From: Desulfobacterales bacterium
GTDB taxonomy: Bacteria > Desulfobacterota > Desulfobacteria > Desulfobacterales > UBA11574
Reading direction: 5' to 3'
Length of the DNA stretch: 39,976 nucleotides
Assembly: GCA_022340885.1 (NCBI GenBank)
Contig: JAJDND010000027.1
Location: forward strand, 1-39,976
Position 1 is the stretch's first letter; each line of letters begins with the position of its first letter. The notes under the pieces were generated by a model. The model was not told the origin of the DNA. It saw only the letters and a list, made by a program, of their open reading frames with translations, and did not search any database. Of the stretch, positions 25,154 to 32,564 are shown one piece after another. The translations under genes and the position numbers were made by a program.

Positions 25154-25176
25154 TGTATCATGATAATGTATCATGA
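25154..25176. promoter_or_regulatory. Direct-repeat operator candidate
   Basis: TGTATCATGA occurs twice, at 25154-25163 and 25167-25176 (13-bp period), and each contains the small palindrome TCATGA. The site lies about 95 bp upstream of the SpmA-SpmB-type gene, which reads away from it. The regulator is unknown. Confidence 0.35.
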
Positions 25177-25222
25177 GGATTTTCTTACGTTGCAATTTTA
25201 CCCGGAAAAAACCTTAACCCAT

Positions 25223-25239
25223 TATAACACATTGTTATA
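25223..25239. promoter_or_regulatory. Palindrome upstream of the zinc-ribbon peptide
   Basis: TATAACA and TGTTATA form a perfect 7-bp inverted repeat around CAT. Downstream at 25276-25291, TGGCATAAATTTTGAT resembles a sigma-54 promoter but lacks the invariant GC of the -12 element. The 25059-25403 stretch holds no other recognisable gene or site. Confidence 0.35.
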
Positions 25240-25403
25240 TATATTTATTCAATCTAAATGAATCATAGGTAAAATTGGCATAAATTTTGATTTAATGTTA
25301 TTCTATACATAAAACACCGGATAAATCTGAATACTGCACTATCCGGCGAACCAAACGATGAAAATCAAGTTTCATATATCTTCATTGCAAATCAAAAAGG
25401 AAA

Positions 25404-25682
25404 ATGATCATGAAAAATGAAGTTCGTATATGCAAAAATTGTGGGAAAGCCGCAACAGATACCGGCCATCTGTGCGATCCGGTAGAAATGAAGGATACTT
25501 ACCTTTGCGAGCACTGCGGTCAATCCAGCACAGACCCCAGGCATATCTGCAAGCCAAAACTGCAGCACATCAATTTTGTTTGCATGTCCTGCGGTCGTGT
25601 GGCAGAATTACCGGGACAGCTCTGTAACCCAAGGGATATCGTACTCATGGCAAAGGGTGAGCCCCCGACGAAAATTATTTAA
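25404..25682 (+). CDS. Triple zinc-ribbon-like peptide
   Basis: This roughly 90-residue protein is made of three tandem units with the same Cys spacing: CKNCGKAATDTGHLC, CEHCGQSSTDPRHIC and CMSCGRVAELPGQLC. Each has CxxCG and a C ten residues after the second Cys; the first two also have a His two residues before that last Cys. Each unit could bind one zinc or another metal. The second ATG (25410) is better spaced from AAGGA than the first (25404). It is 61 bp upstream of lipB. I recognise no named family; RNA or DNA binding, or metal storage, are possible. Confidence 0.75.
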   Translation: MIMKNEVRICKNCGKAATDTGHLCDPVEMKDTYLCEHCGQSSTDPRHICKPKLQHINFVCMSCGRVAELPGQLCNPRDIVLMAKGEPPTKII

Positions 25683-25743
25683 CGACAAAGCGATTCAAAT
25701 TTGGATTAGATTAATCCTTATTATAAATATGAAAATTTAAATC

Positions 25744-26487
25744 ATGCGCGGTCTTAACGGTAAAACGTGTCTTTGTCTGGACCTGCCGTTGCTGGAATAC
25801 CAGGATGCGCTGGATCTTCAGCACCGCCTTGTAAGCGCCAGACAAGGCGGCGTTCTTGAAAACGATATTGTTTTAGTTCTGGAGCACCCTCCTGTATTTA
25901 CCCTTGGAAGAAGGGGCGACATAGAGAATCTCAAGGTTTCGAAGGCCTTTCTTAAGAAGTTAAATATCCCCGTCATTCAAGTGGAAAGAGGGGGAGATAT
26001 TACATTCCACGGCCCCGGCCAATTGGTGGTTTATCCCATTATCAATCTTGCCGAAGCCGGACTGAAAATCACCGACTACGTAACGGGTCTTGAAGAAATC
26101 ATGCTTCGTACGGTTTCAGATTGGAAGATATTTGCCGGTAGGAATGTGCTCAACAGGGGAATCTGGGTGGCGGATAAAAAACTGGGAAGTGTCGGCATCT
26201 CCGTTAAACGGAGCGTCTGCTTCCATGGTTGCGCCCTGAACGTCAGCTCGTCGCTGATACCTTTCCAGTGGATCCACCCATGCGGGCTTGTCGATGTCGG
26301 CGTTACATCCATGGCCCAGGAGCTATCGAAAACCATCCCCATGAAACGGGTGAGAAAAGCAATGAAACATCATTTCAAATCTGTGTTTGGATTTAACCTG
26401 GTTAAATTTGAACCCTCCAAGATGGTTTCCTTCTTAGAAAAATGTATCGACAGGAACATTCTCACGAAGTTGTCGAGGCCGACATGA
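25744..26487 (+). CDS. lipB: Octanoyltransferase LipB
   Basis: LipB moves octanoyl groups from acyl carrier protein to lipoyl domains, the first step of lipoate synthesis. The signature RGGDITFHGPGQLVVYP lies at 82-98, and the catalytic Lys146 (DKKLGSVGI) and Cys180 (HPCGLVDVGVTSM) are both present. At 247 residues it has a slightly longer C-terminal tail than many LipB proteins. The stop overlaps the preferred lipA start (ATGA), so the pair is translationally coupled. No ribosome site is seen before its own ATG. Confidence 0.95.
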   Translation: MRGLNGKTCLCLDLPLLEYQDALDLQHRLVSARQGGVLENDIVLVLEHPPVFTLGRRGDIENLKVSKAFLKKLNIPVIQVERGGDITFHGPGQLVVYPIINLAEAGLKITDYVTGLEEIMLRTVSDWKIFAGRNVLNRGIWVADKKLGSVGISVKRSVCFHGCALNVSSSLIPFQWIHPCGLVDVGVTSMAQELSKTIPMKRVRKAMKHHFKSVFGFNLVKFEPSKMVSFLEKCIDRNILTKLSRPT

Positions 26488-27386
26488 CACAACGTCCTGT
26501 TCGAACAGAACATGGGGCAAAACCCATCTGGCTCAAGAAGCGGTTCCCATCCGGCGCCGTCCATGAAGAGGTCGGGGCGCTCATCAGCAAGGCAAAAATT
26601 CATACCGTTTGTCAAAAAGCGCAATGCCCCAATATTTGGGAATGCTTTTCCCGTAAGACTGCTACATTTATGATTATGGGGGATCGTTGCACGCGTAACT
26701 GTCGATTTTGCGCTGTTGCCCATGGTCCCCGACATCCACCGGACCCCAATGAACCGGTAAGGGTTGCTGAAACGGTCATGCGCCTGAATCTGGATTATGT
26801 GGTAATCACATCGGTCACACGGGACGATCTTTCAGACGGCGGGGCTTTTTTCTTTGTCCGAACAATAGATGAAATCCGTAAGAAGGTCCCGGATGCACTC
26901 ATCGAACTGCTCATTCCGGATCTTCAGGGAAATAAAGAGGCCCTCAAAAGTATTGTCGGCGCCCACCCGAATGTTTTAAATCATAATATAGAGACCGTTC
27001 CGCGGCTTTATCCGGTCGTTCGGCCGGAAGCCGTCTACAGACGTTCTCTTGATCTTTTAAAACAGGTGATCGCTTTTGACCCGGATATCGTTACAAAGTC
27101 AGGATTAATGCTTGGTCTTGGAGAAAATACCCAGGAGACTCTCGACACGTTGAAGGATCTGCTGAAGACTGGATGCCGATTGCTGACTCTGGGACAATAT
27201 CTGCAACCAACCAAAGCCCATCTGCCGGTTAAACGCTTTGTTCCTCCTTGGGAATTCGACAACTGGCGCAAAATTGCACTTGAAATGGGCTTTATCGAAG
27301 TCGCCTGCGGCCCGTTTGTCCGAAGTTCTTATCGAGCTAAAAAACTATACCGAAGGGTTCGATCGTCTCCAAACCAATCGAATTGA
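26484..27386 (+). CDS. lipA: Lipoyl synthase LipA
   Basis: This radical-SAM enzyme inserts two sulfurs into octanoyl-lipoyl domains. The auxiliary-cluster cysteines are C43, C48 and C54 (CQKAQCPNIWEC) and the SAM-cluster cysteines are C69, C73 and C76 (CTRNCRFC). The C-terminal RSSYRAKK motif, with the Ser that ligates the auxiliary cluster, is present. The frame is open from 26442, but ATG 26484 follows GAGG and overlaps the lipB stop; it gives a 300-residue protein of normal length. Confidence 0.96.
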   Translation: MTQRPVRTEHGAKPIWLKKRFPSGAVHEEVGALISKAKIHTVCQKAQCPNIWECFSRKTATFMIMGDRCTRNCRFCAVAHGPRHPPDPNEPVRVAETVMRLNLDYVVITSVTRDDLSDGGAFFFVRTIDEIRKKVPDALIELLIPDLQGNKEALKSIVGAHPNVLNHNIETVPRLYPVVRPEAVYRRSLDLLKQVIAFDPDIVTKSGLMLGLGENTQETLDTLKDLLKTGCRLLTLGQYLQPTKAHLPVKRFVPPWEFDNWRKIALEMGFIEVACGPFVRSSYRAKKLYRRVRSSPNQSN

Positions 27387-27528
27387 AATGGCATCCTGCC
27401 TTGACAACCGTGTTGCAGGCATTAATTTTGTTCAGATGTCGCGCTCGCATTTAAATGAATGTCCAAGGTTTGTTAAGGGTATCGGATTTCGGGACTCACA
27501 TAAATATTGATAGGGGAGGTAAAATATC

Positions 27529-27870
27529 ATGACGCTTGAACAAAACAATCTTAATCTCGACTTGGATAGAGAAGGATACCTGATTAACTTTGAAGATTGG
27601 AACGAAAATGTAGCCTGCGAACTGGCGGATAAGGAAGGGATTTCCCGGGAATGCCCTTTGACCCAGGAAAGAATGGAAATTCTTAAATTCATGAGGGACT
27701 ATTACAAGAAATTCGAGGCGTTTCCCATACTTCGTGCTGTCTGTAAGAACGTCAAGCAGGACAGGGATTGTCATTACCAGCAATTCCCGGACCCCATTAT
27801 CGCATGGAAAATCGCCGGACTCCCCAAACCCACCCCGGAGGTTCTCGCAAAAATCAAGCATAACGTCTGA
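27529..27870 (+). CDS. DsrC/TusE-family protein lacking both redox cysteines
   Basis: This 113-residue protein has the DsrC/TusE fold text: DREGYLINFEDWNENVACELADKEGI, then LKFMRDYYKKFEAFPILRAVCKN, then the C-terminal arm WKIAGLPKPTPEVLAKIKHNV. Functional DsrC carries two Cys in this arm (KGACKMAGLPKPTGCV in Desulfovibrio). Here the first is Trp and the last is replaced by PEV, with about seven extra residues after it. It therefore cannot form the DsrC trisulfide or relay sulfur in the known way. Cys-less relatives have been proposed as regulators. It has a strong ribosome site (GGGGAGG) and a terminator directly after, 142 bp downstream of lipA. Confidence 0.88.
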   Translation: MTLEQNNLNLDLDREGYLINFEDWNENVACELADKEGISRECPLTQERMEILKFMRDYYKKFEAFPILRAVCKNVKQDRDCHYQQFPDPIIAWKIAGLPKPTPEVLAKIKHNV

Positions 27871-27899
27871 TAGGGGGGTAATATTGGCTATATTTTCTG

Positions 27900-27930
27900 G
27901 GCCCGATTTATTCGGGCCTTCTATTTTTCT
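27900..27930 (+). terminator. Rho-independent terminator after the DsrC-like gene
   Basis: GGCCCGA (27900-27906) pairs with TCGGGCC (27912-27918) around a 5-base loop, followed by TTCTATTTTTCTTT. It starts 30 bp after the stop and probably ends the lipB-lipA-DsrC-like unit. Confidence 0.85.
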
Positions 27931-27944
27931 TTAGTCAACGACCA

Positions 27945-28043
27945 CCCGCGAAGCGGGGAGCTTGAATTTGTCCGCCGTCGACCTTCAAGGGTTTTATACC
28001 TATATATAAAACCACCCAATTGTTATGTAATAGTTTACATAAC
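27945..28043. other. Cluster of inverted repeats in an intergenic region
   Basis: Three perfect inverted repeats lie in about 100 bp: CCCGC/GCGGG (27945-27957, 3-base loop), GGTTTTATA with its complement (27990-27998 and 28005-28013), and GTTATGTAA/TTACATAAC (28022-28030 and 28035-28043, 4-base gap). The last looks like a dimer operator for the DRR-peptide gene; the others could be RNA structure. The rest of 27931-28147 holds no recognisable gene. Confidence 0.45.
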
Positions 28044-28147
28044 TTTCAAAGCTTTCAATACAATCTCAAACTGCCTGCATATGTCCCATCTTCTATCTAT
28101 TTGAAATCACCAAGTTAAGCACATTGCTCATATTGAACATGCCGACT

Positions 28148-28163
28148 TTGCACGAAATTTGCT
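28148..28163 (+). promoter_or_regulatory. Sigma-54-like element before the DRR peptide
   Basis: TTGCACGAAATTTGCT matches the consensus except that the first G of the invariant GG is T. Predicted initiation would fall almost on the ATG at 28176, so either the transcript is nearly leaderless or this match is fortuitous. Confidence 0.3.
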
Positions 28164-28175
28164 TGTCAAAAAAAT

Positions 28176-28373
28176 ATGGACAGGCATTTATTATCAGATA
28201 ATGGCGGCAGACGCTCCGGAACTGATCGTCGAAGATATTCCTATACCGTACATATTCCCGAACGCAGATACAGCGAAGAACGCAGACAAAAATCCGACAG
28301 ACGTAGTAAACAGGCGCTACACGTCACTTCAGACAAAGGGAAGAATTCGGATCAGGGAGTTGCCGTTTGTTGA
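28176..28373 (+). CDS. Small DRR-repeat protein, unknown function
   Basis: This 65-residue basic protein is built on repeated Arg pairs: GGRRSGTDRRRYSY, IPERRYSEERRQKSDRRS. Short proteins and linker regions with RRSGxDRR and PERRxxxDRR periodicity occur in Desulfobacterota, but I know of no assigned role; nucleic-acid or cyclic-nucleotide binding would fit the charge pattern (inference). There is no clear ribosome site. Two other frames are open across the same DNA, but only this one has internally repeated protein text. It converges with the glutaredoxin gene 35 bp away. Confidence 0.6.
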   Translation: MDRHLLSDNGGRRSGTDRRRYSYTVHIPERRYSEERRQKSDRRSKQALHVTSDKGKNSDQGVAVC

Positions 28374-28408
28374 AGCTTGCGGGCTTTCGGCGCCCCGTCA
28401 CTTATCCA

Positions 28409-28663
28409 TTAAAGCCCCAAGGCCTCCTTTATCTCATTTTCCTTGAACCCCACGATAACTTTATCGCCGATGATTATGGTCGGAAAAGAGCATTTGGGGT
28501 TGAATTTTTTCACGTCCTCCAATATGGCCCGTCGTTCCTCTCCTTCTAAAAGATCAACATCGACAAATTCATACATAACCGTACACTCATTCAAGAGTTT
28601 CTTGGTCGATTTACAATGACTGCAAGTGCTCAACGAGTACAGCTTGATCGGTTTTTCAGACAT
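28409..28663 (-). CDS. Glutaredoxin-like protein
   Basis: This 84-residue thioredoxin-fold protein has the active site TCSHC (14-18), the cis-proline segment FPTIIIGDKVIVGF and the terminal helix ENEIKEALGL, all typical of short glutaredoxin/NrdH-like proteins. CSHC rather than CPYC points to a non-classical glutaredoxin that may use thioredoxin reductase or another electron source. The start follows AAGGATATTCAC. It is a single-gene unit, divergent from cooS across repeat copy D. Confidence 0.88.
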   Translation of the reverse strand: MSEKPIKLYSLSTCSHCKSTKKLLNECTVMYEFVDVDLLEGEERRAILEDVKKFNPKCSFPTIIIGDKVIVGFKENEIKEALGL

Positions 28664-28687
28664 GTGAATATCCTTTTAGATGAATTA

Positions 28688-28834
28688 TTAGAAGCCACCT
28701 CAAAAAAGTCTTTTCGTCCTATATCTGCGTTAAGCCCTCGACTCGAGCCCTCAACATACTTGAGTATGCCTGCGGGTTGATTTTCGGCCTCGCCTTGATA
28801 TCGATCGAAAATCCTAATTTTGAGATAGCTTCTA
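28688..28834. repeat. Dispersed inverted-repeat element, copy D (MITE-like)
   Basis: This 146-147-bp copy lies in the same orientation as B. The outer ~40 bases of each end pair imperfectly (TAGAAG..A.CTCAAAA, then TTTTCG and ATATC), so the whole element can fold into one long hairpin. The central CATACTTGAGTATG is itself nearly palindromic. It lies between the divergent glutaredoxin and cooS genes. Confidence 0.88.
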
Positions 28835-29008
28835 GATATTTTTTTATCTCACACTTTATTAGATTTTTCAAATTACCATTTATCTATACACAATTAACAA
28901 ACAAAATCTATAGATGTCGTAATCGAATTTTTAATTGAATGAACTTTAAAAAAAGTAGTTTATTCAAATAGTAACATACTACAACATATAATAATATCTA
29001 TTTTTATC

Positions 29009-29038
29009 TTGACAAGAAACCGAAAGGCAATTTAGTAT
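29009..29038 (+). promoter_or_regulatory. Sigma-70 type promoter for cooS with AT-rich operator-like tract
   Basis: TTGACA (29009-29014) and TAGTAT (29033-29038) are spaced 18 bases apart. The following tract, ATTAGTAATCATTATTAAT (about 29039-29057), is rich in NATNAT steps like a Fur-type box. No CooA-type site (TGTCA-N6-CGACA) is seen. Confidence 0.4.
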
Positions 29039-29110
29039 TATTAGTAATCATTATTAATAAGAATCAATCCTATCATTATCACAAAAAAGTCTTTCCGCGA
29101 AGGAGGTCAA

Positions 29111-31084
29111 ATGGAAAAAAAGGAACTTACATCGAAGAAAAAAGAGATCAATCCAAAGGATGTCACTATATGTGATGCTACCATACAAATGCTTAAAAAA
29201 GCAAAAAGAGACGGCGTAGAGATCGCCTTTGACAGAGCGGCCAACATGAAAGCTTGCCCCATCGGTGCGGATTCAGCATGTTGCAAGCACTGCGCCATGG
29301 GCCCCTGTCGGCTGAATGCCAGGGATCCTTACGGAAAGGTCGGCGTTTGCGGCGCGACCATTGACACCATTATGGCTCGAAATTTTGCCCGCATGGTGGC
29401 CGCCGGAGGTGCGGCCCATACCGATCACGGCATGAGTATGCTCGATCTTTTCAGAGAGGTTGTAAAAGGGAATATCAAAGATTATGCCATCAAGGATACG
29501 ATAAAACTAGAAGAAGTGGCAGCGTCCATCGGTATCGAAACCGAAGGGCGGGAAATAAATGATATCGCCATGGATCTGTATGAAGAACTCGAACGCACTT
29601 ATACGCAGGTGGATGGCGAAATCCCCTTTGCCAAGCGCGTTCCGGAAAAGACCCTGGAAACCTGGCGTAAGCTGGGCATTGTCCCCAGGGGTGCCATGCG
29701 TGAAATCATGGAGCTGATGCACCGAAGCCATATGGGCGTGGACCAGCATTATGAAAACATCACCAAACAGTGCAGCCGAACCGCCCTTGCAGACGGCTGG
29801 GGTGGATCCATGGTGGCAACGGAAATATCCGATATTCTTTTCGGAACCCCTTCTCCGGTCAGTATAGAAGTGAATATGGGGGTCTTAAAAGAAGACCATG
29901 TCAACATCATCGTTCACGGGCACGAACCGAATCTTTTTGAATCCATGCTGGTATCCGTGAATGAACCGACACTCGTTGAAGCCGCCCAAAAAGCCGGGGC
30001 CGCAGGCATCAACTTGGTTGGCATGTGCTGCTCAGGCGCAGAAATGCTGGTACGACACGGTATCCCCCATGCCGGCAACTTCATGTCAACGGAAGCGATT
30101 TTGGTTACTAATGCCGTGGATGCAATGACGGTGGATGTACAGTGTATCAAACAGGGATTGGCCAAGGTTGCCGAATGTTACGGGACCCATCTCATAACCA
30201 CAAACCCGAGATGTCATATCGAAGGCGCACAGCATATCGAATTCGATGAACACCATCCGAGTGCCTGCACCGACGAGATCGTGATAAAGGCTATCTCAAG
30301 GTTCAAAAACAGAACAGGGGAAATCGAAATTCCGAGAATTAAAAACATCGGTGTTCACGGATTCTCCCATGAGTACATTAACTACATGCTCGGCGGAACT
30401 TTTCGAGGATCCTATACACCACTCAATGACAATATCATTAACGGCCGGATCCGGGGAGTTGCCGGTGTGGTGGGATGTACCAACCCAAGAGTTAAACAGG
30501 ACTGGGTTCATGTGGAACTGGTTAAGGAGTTAATTAAAAATGATATCCTGGTGCTCCAAACCGGGTGTTCCCAGATTGCCCTTGCCAAGGCCGGATTGAC
30601 AACCCCTGAAGCGGCAATATTTGCAGGCCCCGGATTGCAGGAAGTCTGTGAAACGGTCGGGATGCCGCCGGTTCTGGGTGTCGGTTCTTGCGTAGACAAC
30701 AGCCGGATTCTTATTGCAGCTTCCGCTATGGTTAAAGAAGGCGGTCTGGGGCATAGCATCGCTGAACTTCCTGCCGCCGGCGCCGCTCCCGAATGGATGA
30801 GTGAAAAGGCCATTTGCATCGGTCAGTACTTTGTGGCCTCGGGTGTATTCACCGTTTTCGGGGTAACCTTCCCCATTGTTGAAGAAACAAAGTTCCACAA
30901 ACTGCTGTTTGACGGACTGGAAAAACAAGGTCTCGGAAAATGGGGCTTTACCGCAGATCCTTATGAAATGGCAGCGATGATGATTGCGCATATCGATAAA
31001 AAGCGAAAAGAACTCGGCATCGATAAAGCCAGAGAAAGGGTCTTGATGGATATGGCGGATCGCCGGGCAATGGAAGCTAAATAA
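29111..31084 (+). CDS. cooS: Anaerobic CO dehydrogenase catalytic subunit CooS
   Basis: This nickel-iron enzyme interconverts CO and CO2. The D- and B-cluster cysteines are C49, C57, C58, C61, C66 and C80 (CPIGADSACCKHCAMGPC). Their spacing is identical to that of the structurally known Carboxydothermus enzyme (39, 47, 48, 51, 56, 70). Candidate C-cluster ligands are the HGH at 269-271, C306/C307, C345 (VDVQC), C456 (GVVGC), C486 (LQTGC) and C527 (VGSC). At 657 residues it is slightly longer than usual at the N-terminus. A strong ribosome site (AAGGAGG) and a terminator bracket it as a single gene; neither cooF nor the nickel-insertion gene cooC is adjacent. It could serve CO oxidation or supply the acetyl-CoA pathway. 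Confidence 0.97.
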   Translation: MEKKELTSKKKEINPKDVTICDATIQMLKKAKRDGVEIAFDRAANMKACPIGADSACCKHCAMGPCRLNARDPYGKVGVCGATIDTIMARNFARMVAAGGAAHTDHGMSMLDLFREVVKGNIKDYAIKDTIKLEEVAASIGIETEGREINDIAMDLYEELERTYTQVDGEIPFAKRVPEKTLETWRKLGIVPRGAMREIMELMHRSHMGVDQHYENITKQCSRTALADGWGGSMVATEISDILFGTPSPVSIEVNMGVLKEDHVNIIVHGHEPNLFESMLVSVNEPTLVEAAQKAGAAGINLVGMCCSGAEMLVRHGIPHAGNFMSTEAILVTNAVDAMTVDVQCIKQGLAKVAECYGTHLITTNPRCHIEGAQHIEFDEHHPSACTDEIVIKAISRFKNRTGEIEIPRIKNIGVHGFSHEYINYMLGGTFRGSYTPLNDNIINGRIRGVAGVVGCTNPRVKQDWVHVELVKELIKNDILVLQTGCSQIALAKAGLTTPEAAIFAGPGLQEVCETVGMPPVLGVGSCVDNSRILIAASAMVKEGGLGHSIAELPAAGAAPEWMSEKAICIGQYFVASGVFTVFGVTFPIVEETKFHKLLFDGLEKQGLGKWGFTADPYEMAAMMIAHIDKKRKELGIDKARERVLMDMADRRAMEAK

Positions 31085-31117
31085 CAACAGACTTTGCCCG
31101 ATTCAACTTCGGCAATT

Positions 31118-31146
31118 AAAAAGGGCTCCCTTTGGGAGCCCTTTTT
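31118..31146. terminator. Bidirectional terminator between cooS and the sigma-54 activator
   Basis: AAAAAGGGCTCCC and its complement form a 13-bp perfect stem around TTT, ending in T5 on both strands. It lies between converging genes and should stop both transcripts. Confidence 0.92.
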
Positions 31147-31155
31147 AATTATAAG

Positions 31156-32511
31156 CTACCGTTGAAAAGTGTAAGGATGGTCGTTCAAAAAGCGGTACAA
31201 AGTGGCCCGGCCCACTCCCAGGCTTCTGGCAGCCTTTGCTTTGTTCCCGCCGGATTTTTCTAGAGCAGCTCTCACGATTTCCTCGTTCAGTTTTTTTGAT
31301 GCGCCGCGGGAAGAACAGAGGATGCTCTGGTCTCTGAGTTCCATTGGAAGATCTATGGGAGAAATTATATCACCGCTGCAATTAACAATGGCAAACTGAA
31401 TGGCATTTTGCAGTTCCCGAACATTGCCCGGCCAGTGATATTCCATCATTATGGAAACGGCTTCCCCGGAGATTTTCGGCGGCATGCTGTCATGCATTTC
31501 TCCGGCTTCCTTTAAAAAATGATCGACGAGCAGCGGAATATCGTTTCTTCGCTCACGCAGCGGTGGAAGATGTATCGGAATGACATTGAGCCTGTAAAAC
31601 AAATCCTTTCGAAATGTGCCTTGCTGAACCTCTTTCTTAAGATCCTTGTTGGTGGCGCTGATCACACGGACATTCACGCGAACCGTCTTTTCTCCCCCGA
31701 CTTTTTCAAACATGCCGTTTTGCAAAAAACGCAACAGTTTAACCTGCATTTGTTTTGAAAGCTCGGCAATTTCGTCAAGGAAAATGGTCCCCTTGTCGGC
31801 CAGTTCAAAACGGCCCTTTTTGTCCCGGAGAGCGCCTGAAAAAGCGCCTTTAACATGGCCGAACAGTTCGCTTTCGATTAGGCTTTCCGGAAGGGCCCCG
31901 CAATTGATGGGAACAAATGGGGCACCGCTTCTGTGACTTTCATTATGAATGGCTTCGGCAACCAATTCCTTGCCGGTGCCGGTTTCCCCGGAGATGTGGA
32001 CCGGATAATCATATCCGGCAACATCCTGGATTTGCCGGAAAACCGCCACCATTTTGGCGTCCTTGCCGACAATGCCCGAAAAACTGGCCAGTTCGCGGGC
32101 CTTCATGGAAAGGTTTAACATCTCAGTGACATCTGCCAGCGATGCCAGCACCCCGAAATCCCGTCCCTTATTGTCTCTCATCATCGTAACGGACATTTCA
32201 ATGCGACGGGCTTCACCGCTTTTTGTTACAATATGGTTTAAATATTCTTTTTTATCCTTAAAAGCCGGTGCATTATCGGAAAAAGAACACTGTCCGCCGC
32301 AAAAAGGTTCTCCAAAGACCTGGTGACAATCTTTACCCAAAACTTCTTCTCTTTTGTAGCCGGTGATTCTTTCAGCTTCATTATTGAAATAAAAGATGCG
32401 GCGGTTCAAATCATGGGCAATGATGCCGATCTTTAGGTTGTCGAGGACACGTTCCAGGTTTTTCTTGTCGGCGATTATTTTCGACAGCATATCTTCTGAC
32501 ATAATGGGCAT
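31156..32511 (-). CDS. PAS-domain sigma-54-dependent transcriptional activator
   Basis: This 451-residue enhancer-binding protein has an N-terminal PAS domain (about 14-130). It contains C62, C71 and C75 (DCHQVFGEPFCGGQC), a possible redox or metal sensor. The AAA+ domain follows, with Walker A GETGTGKE (175-182), Walker B GTIFLDEI and the sigma-54 contact loop GAFSGA (222-227, Ser in place of the usual Thr). The C-terminal Fis-type helix-turn-helix is NKAKAARSLGVGRATLYRFL. It has no response-regulator receiver, so it senses through PAS rather than phosphorylation. Starts at 32511 or the in-frame ATG nine bases later both lack ribosome sites. It follows the TIGR02757-like gene by 53 bp. Confidence 0.93.
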   Translation of the reverse strand: MPIMSEDMLSKIIADKKNLERVLDNLKIGIIAHDLNRRIFYFNNEAERITGYKREEVLGKDCHQVFGEPFCGGQCSFSDNAPAFKDKKEYLNHIVTKSGEARRIEMSVTMMRDNKGRDFGVLASLADVTEMLNLSMKARELASFSGIVGKDAKMVAVFRQIQDVAGYDYPVHISGETGTGKELVAEAIHNESHRSGAPFVPINCGALPESLIESELFGHVKGAFSGALRDKKGRFELADKGTIFLDEIAELSKQMQVKLLRFLQNGMFEKVGGEKTVRVNVRVISATNKDLKKEVQQGTFRKDLFYRLNVIPIHLPPLRERRNDIPLLVDHFLKEAGEMHDSMPPKISGEAVSIMMEYHWPGNVRELQNAIQFAIVNCSGDIISPIDLPMELRDQSILCSSRGASKKLNEEIVRAALEKSGGNKAKAARSLGVGRATLYRFLNDHPYTFQR

Positions 32512-32564
32512 ATATAAGATATCAGTACTTTTTTGTCAAACATGAATCTTAAATGAAAATATTG

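Noticed and set aside
28371-28376. TGA at the end of the DRR peptide as another selenocysteine codon (VC-U)
   Set aside because: The sequence after TGA has no family character and ends soon, and no hairpin with suitable spacing was seen.
28159-28446. Alternative open frame across the DRR peptide
   Set aside because: Its text has no repeats or motifs, while the frame starting at 28176 has clear RRxxxDRR periodicity.
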